Source: an uncultured Spirochaetaceae bacterium
GTDB taxonomy: Bacteria > Spirochaetota > Spirochaetia > Treponematales > Treponemataceae
Length of the DNA: 6,094 nucleotides
Direction of reading: 5' to 3'
Assembly (NCBI GenBank): GCA_902797925.1
Contig: CADBUT010000388.1
Location: 1 to 6,094, forward strand
Part shown: positions 1 to 5,382 of the stretch, piece after piece
Numbering within the stretch: position 1 is the stretch's first letter
Layout of the letters: every line of letters starts with the position of its first letter
Position numbers and translations under genes: made by a program
The notes under the pieces: generated by a model
The model's input: the letters and a program-made list of their open reading frames with translations, nothing else
Databases searched by the model: none
What the model was told of the DNA's origin: nothing

Positions 1-1020
1 ATCTTTTTCGCTTTGAACCCTCATAGAGCGGAATTTGTACATATTGAAAGTTTTCTGATTCAAGCCCATACGTTCCTGCTTGTATAGGATTGGACCTGGC
101 GATGTAAGTTTTGTTAAAATTGCCGCTACAAGCATTACTGGTGAAGTAAGGACAATAGCGAAAAGCGAAAAAATGATGTCAAAAGCGCGCTTTGCCATCT
201 GCGAAACAGGATAATCAAGTGGTATGTATCTTGTATCAATGAGCGGAAGTCCGTCTAAGTCTTCAAAAAATGGCTTAGCCGGAATATATTCGCTATAATA
301 TGGAATAATAAGAATTCTTGTTCCGCTTTTTTCGCATATAGGAATTATGCTGTTTATCGAGATGTAATTTTCTGGCGCCAATGCAATAACAACAAAGTCA
401 AAGTATCTGTTTGAAAGCACATCTGAAAGCTTTGAAATATTAGACAATATCGAGATGCCCCAAAAATTGCTTTTTTTATAATCGTTTTCAGCAACAATGC
501 CTGTAATTTCATAGCCCCATTCCGGGTGCTTTCTAGTTTTTTCGATAAATCTTCTGCTCAAGTCGTTTGTTCCGATTACAAGACAGAAACGCTTGTTATA
601 GCCTTTCTTGCGGTAAGTTGTAAGAATGAGCCTTATTGAAAGTCTTGTAGTAATTGTTATGGCTGTGTTGAATATGGTGAAAAGCACAACTACATAACGC
701 GAGAAGTGCATGATTTTCCCGACATAAAGAATCAATGAAAAAACGATAGCTGCAAATAAGTTTGCATAAACTATGGCGGTAATATCTGTTCCAAGTGGCT
801 TTGTTCTTCGAGAACTGTAAAGACCTAAAGCGCTATATGACAGGAAAAATACCGGCATCAACAGAAAAACCAGCAGAACATTCGTATCAAATGTCATGTT
901 GTTCGTACCGTTGAAAATATCAAATCTGAAGAAATATGCAAGCAGAAATGATACAGGAACGCTCATCAAATCAAGAAAAATCTGTAATCTATTTAATGTC
1001 TTCTGGTTTTCGCTAATCAT
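1..1020 (-). CDS. Undecaprenyl-phosphate sugar phosphotransferase (WcaJ/WbaP type), 3' end cut by window edge
   Basis: Integral membrane polyprenyl glycosylphosphotransferase. It is expected to transfer a hexose-1-phosphate, often glucose or galactose, from a UDP-sugar to undecaprenyl phosphate at the inner face of the cytoplasmic membrane, starting the repeat unit. I translated 340 codons without a stop; the frame runs off the left edge. Hydrophobic segments lie at about residues 14-31, 47-63, 81-101 and 107-124. They are followed by a soluble Rossmann-like domain (about 141-240, starting near CLVIGTND) and a hydrophobic hairpin at about 281-303 with a Ser-Pro kink. The family's catalytic-domain signature then follows: SPGPILYKQERMG (307-319) and YKFRSM (328-333). 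The family is usually about 450-480 aa, so roughly 120 residues are missing, including the catalytic Asp-Glu dyad of the LDELPQ-like motif. The ATG is forced, because an in-frame TAA directly precedes it; a weak TGGA ribosome site lies 7 nt upstream. Last visible gene of the operon. Donor sugar cannot be told from sequence. Confidence 0.93.
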   Translation of the reverse strand, partial: MISENQKTLNRLQIFLDLMSVPVSFLLAYFFRFDIFNGTNNMTFDTNVLLVFLLMPVFFLSYSALGLYSSRRTKPLGTDITAIVYANLFAAIVFSLILYVGKIMHFSRYVVVLFTIFNTAITITTRLSIRLILTTYRKKGYNKRFCLVIGTNDLSRRFIEKTRKHPEWGYEITGIVAENDYKKSNFWGISILSNISKLSDVLSNRYFDFVVIALAPENYISINSIIPICEKSGTRILIIPYYSEYIPAKPFFEDLDGLPLIDTRYIPLDYPVSQMAKRAFDIIFSLFAIVLTSPVMLVAAILTKLTSPGPILYKQERMGLNQKTFNMYKFRSMRVQSEKD

Positions 1021-1089
1021 TTATAATTCCATTTTCTATTTTAACGGCTTATATCTAAATTGAATAAATCTAAATATAACAAGTAATTA
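1021..1089 (-). other. 69-nt AT-rich spacer, largest gap of the operon; possible weak internal promoter
   Basis: This is the only gap above 20 nt in the window. It separates the GT4 stop codon from the phosphotransferase ATG. It is strongly AT-rich and carries an 8-bp direct repeat (atctaaat on the plus strand, 1053-1060 and 1068-1075; period 15). On the minus strand TTGTTA (1082-1077) resembles a -35 box. The best -10 lookalikes, TATAAG (1053-1048) and TAAAAT (1043-1038), sit at wrong spacing or pair with poor -35 boxes, so I do not call a promoter. No terminator-like GC hairpin is visible. Read-through from upstream is the simplest view. Confidence 0.25.
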
Positions 1090-2217
1090 TCAAAATTTCA
1101 ATCTCAAATCAGCTTCGGCATAAGCATCAAGAACTTGTGGCTTGACGGCTTCAATCGAAAACTTCTTCATCGTTGATTTTGCGTTTTCAACAAAACGATG
1201 TCTTAACGCTGTGTCTCTCTCAAGAGTTTCAAGCTTGTTGTCAAAATCTGAAACGCTGCCTAAATCAAACAGAAAGCCGTTATGACCGTTGACAATCAAA
1301 TCTGAATGTCCTTTTACGTCAGAAGCAACAACAGGCACGCCAAAAGTCATTGCGTCCATAATGTTGAACGGAAGTCCTTCGCTTTTGCTTGTTGAAACGA
1401 CAACATCTGCAACTGAAAGCAAATCATAAATATTGCTGATAAAACCCGGCAAAAGGATTTTGTCTTCAATGTTTAATGACTTTATCTTGTTTGCAAGCTC
1501 TTCTTTTAAAGCACCGTCACCTGCAAGAATGACGCGCCAATTTTGGTGCTTGCAAAGCAGGGGATAGAGCAAATCAATTAACTGAGTTTGATTTTTCCTT
1601 GCAGATAATTCAGCTGCGTATACAATTACATAAACATTTTTGACAGCTATAAAGTTACGGCATAATGTCATTTGTTCAGACATTTGTTCCGCTTTAATCT
1701 GATTTTGAAATTTCGGAACATAGCCGATGCCTGGAATGTTTATTATCTTTTTTGCAAGCTTGTACTTTCTTGCAAAATCAAAATCTTCTTGATTCATTGT
1801 CAGCACGAGTTTTGTAACCGGCGACAAGATTTTCTCTATAGAAATAAAAACAAATTTTTTGATGAATTTGCTTGATTTTGAGAACAAGTAGCCGTGGCAA
1901 CTGTGAATGACTTTAGGCTTCTTAAAAAGTGTAAAAACTGCAAGCCGTGTCATGATTCCGGCGAGTGTGGCGTTGGAAATAATAATGTCGATTGATTCTT
2001 GCTTTATCAACTTGCGCAGAAACATGATGCTCTTAATATTTTTCAGCAAATTCTGCTTTTCAAAGACGATATTTGTATGAATTACATCCGGTAAATCAAC
2101 TTGGCCTTGTGCGGCTGTGTATACTTGAACTCCGTGAGAAAGATAATAATCGATATATGTCTGATGAAACTGCATTATGTGCGATGCACGCGATGCAGTG
2201 AACAGCAATTTAATCAT
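1090..2217 (-). CDS. Family 4 glycosyltransferase (GT-B fold)
   Basis: A cytosolic or membrane-associated glycosyltransferase of 375 aa, the usual length for GT4. It probably adds one sugar from a nucleotide sugar to the lipid-linked repeat unit, with retention of configuration. The N-terminal acceptor domain starts with IKLLFTASRASHIMQFH, a pattern common in polysaccharide GT4 enzymes, and includes HSCHGYLF (105-112). The C-terminal donor domain begins near 195 and contains AELSARKN (202-209; the basic residues usually contact the donor diphosphate), LAGDG (231-235), LPGF (256-259) and the donor-binding signature SEGLPFNIMDAM (279-290). In that signature the second acid of the usual E-x7-E is Asp (E280, D288). 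The ATG is fixed because an in-frame TAA lies 13 nt upstream with no other start between. It follows the GT2 gene by 16 nt, with only a weak GAG as ribosome site, so translational coupling is plausible. Linkage and sugar are unknown. Confidence 0.9.
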   Translation of the reverse strand: MIKLLFTASRASHIMQFHQTYIDYYLSHGVQVYTAAQGQVDLPDVIHTNIVFEKQNLLKNIKSIMFLRKLIKQESIDIIISNATLAGIMTRLAVFTLFKKPKVIHSCHGYLFSKSSKFIKKFVFISIEKILSPVTKLVLTMNQEDFDFARKYKLAKKIINIPGIGYVPKFQNQIKAEQMSEQMTLCRNFIAVKNVYVIVYAAELSARKNQTQLIDLLYPLLCKHQNWRVILAGDGALKEELANKIKSLNIEDKILLPGFISNIYDLLSVADVVVSTSKSEGLPFNIMDAMTFGVPVVASDVKGHSDLIVNGHNGFLFDLGSVSDFDNKLETLERDTALRHRFVENAKSTMKKFSIEAVKPQVLDAYAEADLRLKF

Positions 2218-2233
2218 AGTTTGCTCATATTAC

Positions 2234-3028
2234 TCAAATTTTGTATTCATATATGAACATAAGTATACATTTGCGTGCATATTTTATACAAGACATGCAG
2301 AAGCCAAAAGCAAACTGAAAAATGTTCAATGTGTGTGCCTTATAAAGCTTTATAAAGCCACGCAGCTCATCACGGCTTAAAGCATGATAATCTTTTGAAA
2401 GCCCCGTTTGCCCGAATGTGCGTTTGTCTGCAAAGAACACAAGCTCTTCGTCGATGAAATATAGGCTACCTGTTTTGCCGATTTTCAGCCAAAGGTTGTA
2501 GTCTTCTGCGCGTTTAAGCGTTTCATCAAACAGCAAGCTCTGCAAAACAACCGTCTTTGCCATTGCAGAAGAAGTTATCACATGATTTCTGATAAGCAGA
2601 TGCCAGTAGCCGATTAGTTTTGTCTTGCCGCTGAAGCTTTTCTTGACTGTACTTGAAGTTGATACAAGTGCCGCATCTTTATGCTCTGCAAAGATTTGAA
2701 GCTGCTTTTCGATTTTTTCAGCATGCCATGAATCATCGCTGTCAAGAAAAGCAATGAACTCGGTTGAAGCTGCTTTTATGCCTGTATTTCTTGCATGTGA
2801 AACGCCAGAATTCTCTGTCGAGATAATCTTGATTTCGGGTGCATTTGCCGAAATGGCAGACTTTTCTTTCAGGCTTTCCGCAAGTTTTAGCGTGCCGTCT
2901 TTTGAGCCGTCGTTGACAATTATGATTGTCTCAACAGGCACAGTCTGCGCTAAGACACTTTGAACAGCTTTTTCAAGCGTGCTTTCCGCATTATAAGCCG
3001 GAATTACAACAGCAACAGATTCTTTCAT
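2234..3028 (-). CDS. Family 2 glycosyltransferase (GT-A fold), possible rhamnosyltransferase
   Basis: An inverting GT2 enzyme of 264 aa that would add one sugar to the growing lipid-linked oligosaccharide. The fold starts with VAVVIPAYNAESTLEKAV (5-22). Next come IIIVNDGSKDGT (35-46, D40 for nucleotide binding), STENSGVSHARNTGI (70-84), FLDSDD (94-99; the D-x-D metal-binding motif at 96-98) and AEDYNLW (174-180, with E175-D176 as the likely catalytic-base region). The C-terminal 30 residues or so are hydrophobic with scattered Lys and Arg, which suggests membrane contact. I place the start at the ATG overlapping the fucosyltransferase stop (ATGA, 4-nt overlap). The frame stays open 61 codons further upstream, but that stretch is coding for the fucosyltransferase and the GT2 fold begins only at the internal Met. 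No good ribosome site precedes it, so coupled re-initiation is likely. Use of dTDP-rhamnose is an inference from the neighbouring rml genes. Confidence 0.92.
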   Translation of the reverse strand: MKESVAVVIPAYNAESTLEKAVQSVLAQTVPVETIIIVNDGSKDGTLKLAESLKEKSAISANAPEIKIISTENSGVSHARNTGIKAASTEFIAFLDSDDSWHAEKIEKQLQIFAEHKDAALVSTSSTVKKSFSGKTKLIGYWHLLIRNHVITSSAMAKTVVLQSLLFDETLKRAEDYNLWLKIGKTGSLYFIDEELVFFADKRTFGQTGLSKDYHALSRDELRGFIKLYKAHTLNIFQFAFGFCMSCIKYARKCILMFIYEYKI

Positions 3029-3888
3029 AGCGGAAGTGATGTCCAATCTGACGGAATTATGCGGAGATTCCTTTTCTCGTTCCGTTTCCATTGCTCCGGT
3101 GCAATCACCATCTTGTTCCAGTGTTCGTTGAGATATGCGCCCCACCAGCTGAAAGAGCTGTTCGCTATGATGTTGTGATTGCACTTGCTCATAAGATACA
3201 TGTCCTGCCATGAATCTTCTGCAGTGTTCCAGTCTGCAAAAACAAGCTCAATGTTCTTATAAGACAGGTTTTTCTTGCACCACGGAATATCGTCTGAAAA
3301 CACGATAATCTTATCGATTGAATGATAGCTTTGAAGCAGGTTGACAGCCGAATTGTAGTAATTCATCGTACAGACGTTGAGGCTTCTGTTTTTGCCGAGC
3401 AGATAATCACCGCGGCGCACATGCATTGAGGCCGTTGAGCCGTCAATCTGGCTTATCATCTGTTCCGTAGAATGATTTATCGGCGGCTTGAACTTGAAAA
3501 TGTCGTGTATGCTGTTTTTTACCGGCTCAAAATATTTTTCAGACTGCCAGTAGCCTTCAAAATAGCAGCTGCCCTGCATTTCAAAGACATTTCCGTTGAA
3601 AACTGATTCATCTTCGATGTAATGCGTCGGCTTGGTGAAAAACTTACGCTGTATGCGCTTTATAAGATTATCCGGTATCGTGCTCAAAAGCTCTACTGTC
3701 TCTTTCGGTGCTTCCGGCAAGTCAATGTCGAAAAGCTTTTTAAGCTCATAGCCGTTATGGAGGTGCTCAATCTTGTATTGAGATAAATCCAGCATGATTG
3801 ATTCACCTGTCAGTTTTTCAAGTGCTTTTGCGAACGCATATTGAAACATCTGGTTCCCAAGACCACTTTTTATCTTAACAATTTTCAC
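3025..3888 (-). CDS. Family 11 glycosyltransferase, probable alpha-1,2-fucosyltransferase
   Basis: Predicted to transfer L-fucose from GDP-fucose onto a galactose-type acceptor in alpha-1,2 linkage, as known for bacterial GT11 enzymes. With the chosen start it has 287 aa, the usual size. Visible family features: N-terminal MKIVKIKSGLGNQMFQYAFAK (1-21, the family's usual opening), GYWQSEKYF (112-120), HVRRGDY (156-162, the H-x-R-R-x-D motif that binds GDP-fucose), VFSDD (196-200) and NSSFSWWGAYL (243-253). I start at GTG 3888, where the family N-terminus begins and a GGGGA ribosome site lies 5 nt upstream. An in-frame TTG at 3900 would add four residues but lacks a ribosome site, and there is no ATG nearby. 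It lies 20 nt after rfbD and overlaps the GT2 gene by 4 nt. No GDP-fucose synthesis genes (gmd, fcl) are in the window. GT11 membership is clear; the exact linkage and acceptor are inferred. Confidence 0.92.
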   Translation of the reverse strand: MKIVKIKSGLGNQMFQYAFAKALEKLTGESIMLDLSQYKIEHLHNGYELKKLFDIDLPEAPKETVELLSTIPDNLIKRIQRKFFTKPTHYIEDESVFNGNVFEMQGSCYFEGYWQSEKYFEPVKNSIHDIFKFKPPINHSTEQMISQIDGSTASMHVRRGDYLLGKNRSLNVCTMNYYNSAVNLLQSYHSIDKIIVFSDDIPWCKKNLSYKNIELVFADWNTAEDSWQDMYLMSKCNHNIIANSSFSWWGAYLNEHWNKMVIAPEQWKRNEKRNLRIIPSDWTSLPL

Positions 3889-3893
3889 AAGAT

Positions 3894-3898
3894 TCCCC
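3894..3898 (-). promoter_or_regulatory. Ribosome binding site deciding the fucosyltransferase GTG start
   Basis: The minus strand reads GGGGA, then ATCTT, then GTG. This is the only Shine-Dalgarno-like run in the 20-nt gap after rfbD. Its 5-nt spacing fits the GTG at 3888, while the alternative TTG at 3900 lies upstream of it and has only AT-rich sequence before it. Confidence 0.6.
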
Positions 3899-3908
3899 AA
3901 AATAACGG

Positions 3909-4820
3909 CTATATTATAGCACTTTTTTCTTCTTTCAAGTAATTTAAAAGACTTTCATGCCAGTCAGGAATTTGCCATGGCAATATTTTAGATATTTTCT
4001 CTTTTGACAGTACTGAATAAGCAGGGCGCGGTGCAGGAGTAGGATACTCTTCTGTAGTACATGGAGAAACTTTTGCTTTTTGAGTTATAAGCCCCTGTTC
4101 AAAAGCCGCATCATTTATTGCGCATGCAAAGTCATACCAGCTTATTTGTCCCATATCTGTAAAATGATAGATGCCCGGCGTAAGATTGGTCTGCAATGTC
4201 TGCTGATTTTCAAAAGCATTTGCAAAAAAAGCGAGCGTGCGTGCAAGATCTTTTGCGTATGTCGGTGTGCCGAACTGATCATTTATGACTTTAACAGCAC
4301 CTTTTTCTTTAAAAATTCTCAGCATTGTCTTTACAAAGTTTCGCCCGTAAATTCCATAAAGCCACGCCGTTCTGATTATAAAATAATTTTCAGTCTGATT
4401 TTGAATAGCTTTTTCTCCATAAGCCTTGGTTGTGCCGTATACACCGGTCGGATTTATTTCCATGTCTTCTGTGTATGGCACTGATGCTTTGCCGTCAAAA
4501 ACATAGTCAGTTGAAATATGAACGAGCGGAATCTTGTTCTGTTCAGCAATTTTAGCAAGATTTTCGGGACCTGTTACATTTATTTTATAGCAGAGATCTT
4601 TATCACTTTCAGCTTTGTCTACGTTTGTATAAGCAGCACAGTTTATGATGCAAGAAAAATTGATGTTCTTTTTCTTTTGAGAAGCTATAAACTCTTGAAG
4701 GATATTGTAATCTGTAATGTCAACTTCAATCTCTGTTCCAATAAATTCCAGGTTTTCGTTTTTAAGCACATTGCAAAGCTCTGTTCCGAGCATACCCTTG
4801 TATCCGACTAACCAAATCAT
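3909..4820 (-). CDS. rfbD: dTDP-4-dehydrorhamnose reductase
   Basis: RmlD/RfbD catalyses the last step of dTDP-L-rhamnose synthesis: NAD(P)H-dependent reduction of dTDP-4-dehydro-L-rhamnose in the cytoplasm. It is 303 aa, a normal length for the family. Motifs of the extended short-chain dehydrogenase fold: G6-x-x-G9-x-x-G12 in WLVGYKGMLG for the dinucleotide, INCAAYTNVDKAE (59-71), HISTDYVFDG (101-110) and the catalytic T104, Y128 and K132 (Y-x-x-x-K in VYGTTKAYGEK). These positions match the numbering I recall for the Salmonella enzyme. RTAWLYG (150-156) and a Pro-rich substrate-binding segment (APRPAYSVL, 263-271) follow. It starts 9 nt after rfbC. The rfbC stop TAG is in the same frame, so this ATG is the first possible start, and AGGA overlapping that stop gives a ribosome site at 7-nt spacing. 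The N-terminus MIWLVGYKGMLGTEL resembles Treponema-like homologues from memory only. Confidence 0.96.
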   Translation of the reverse strand: MIWLVGYKGMLGTELCNVLKNENLEFIGTEIEVDITDYNILQEFIASQKKKNINFSCIINCAAYTNVDKAESDKDLCYKINVTGPENLAKIAEQNKIPLVHISTDYVFDGKASVPYTEDMEINPTGVYGTTKAYGEKAIQNQTENYFIIRTAWLYGIYGRNFVKTMLRIFKEKGAVKVINDQFGTPTYAKDLARTLAFFANAFENQQTLQTNLTPGIYHFTDMGQISWYDFACAINDAAFEQGLITQKAKVSPCTTEEYPTPAPRPAYSVLSKEKISKILPWQIPDWHESLLNYLKEEKSAII

Positions 4821-4829
4821 AATTGAATC

Positions 4830-5381
4830 CTAAAAATATTTTTGTGTCTTATCAAAAAATGGCGATTTTGTGTCTTTTTCTGAAAGTAAAGGCTCTGAAC
4901 CAAAATCAGGCCATTTAACCGCTACAGTCGGGTCATTCCAGCGGATGCCGCCTTCATCTTCGGGATGATAAACATCGGTGCATTTATAGCAGAAAGTTGC
5001 TGAATCAGAGATTACCACAAAACCATGCGCAAAGCCTTCCGGAACATAAAACATATTGTGCTTTTCAGCTGAAAGATAAACGCCATGATATTTTCCGAAA
5101 GTCGGGGAGCTGGTGCGCAAATCTACGGCAACGTCAAAGACTTCGCCTTCAATAACAGAAACAAGCTTGCCCTGCGGGTGTGTTTTCTGAAAATGAAGCC
5201 CGCGGAGCACGCCGCGTTTTGAACGTGACATATTGTCCTGAACAAAATTCATTGTAAGACCGGCAGCAAAGAATTCTTCTTTATTATATGTTTCAATAAA
5301 AAAGCCGCGCTGGTCACCATGAATTTCTGGCTGTATTTCATAAAGCCCTTCAATCGGGCATTTTGTAAAAGTAAAAGACAT
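4830..5381 (-). CDS. rfbC: dTDP-4-dehydrorhamnose 3,5-epimerase
   Basis: RmlC/RfbC epimerises C3 and C5 of dTDP-4-dehydro-6-deoxy-D-glucose to the L-rhamno form, the third step of dTDP-L-rhamnose synthesis. The protein is 183 aa, the standard length, and is one cupin (jelly-roll) domain. Visible motifs: HGDQRGFFIETYN (21-33), FVQDNMSRSKRGVLRGLHFQ (46-65, with catalytic-base H63), QGKLVSVIEGEVFDVAVDLR (70-89), VPEGFAHGF (113-121, H119), Y132 in CYKCTD (131-136, the expected catalytic acid) and LSEKD (166-170, D170). The reading frame is open 68 codons further upstream. That part overlaps rfbA and resembles no RmlC, so the start is the ATG at 5381, preceded by AGAAGGA at 7-nt spacing. Only 1 nt separates it from the rfbA stop, which implies tight co-translation. 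Confidence 0.97.
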   Translation of the reverse strand: MSFTFTKCPIEGLYEIQPEIHGDQRGFFIETYNKEEFFAAGLTMNFVQDNMSRSKRGVLRGLHFQKTHPQGKLVSVIEGEVFDVAVDLRTSSPTFGKYHGVYLSAEKHNMFYVPEGFAHGFVVISDSATFCYKCTDVYHPEDEGGIRWNDPTVAVKWPDFGSEPLLSEKDTKSPFFDKTQKYF

Positions 5382-5382
5382 A

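Noticed and set aside
2213..2228. Tiny reading frame M-S-K-L ending in the ATGA at the GT4 start
   Set aside because: Four codons in a 16-nt gap are expected by chance. Nothing suggests it acts as a leader peptide beyond ordinary coupling.
1672..3178. Four plus-strand open frames of 67-72 codons (1672-1875, 2177-2380, 2754-2963, 2960-3178)
   Set aside because: All are antisense to clear glycosyltransferase genes, or to their junctions, with no recognisable motifs. I saw no reason to call any of them a gene.
4080..4484. 134-codon open frame on the plus strand
   Set aside because: It lies wholly antisense to rfbD, shows no recognisable domain and is Cys/aromatic-rich as expected of a reverse-strand shadow.
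4518..4811. 97-codon open frame on the plus strand
   Set aside because: Antisense to the conserved N-terminal half of rfbD, with no family features. It is a shadow of rfbD codons.
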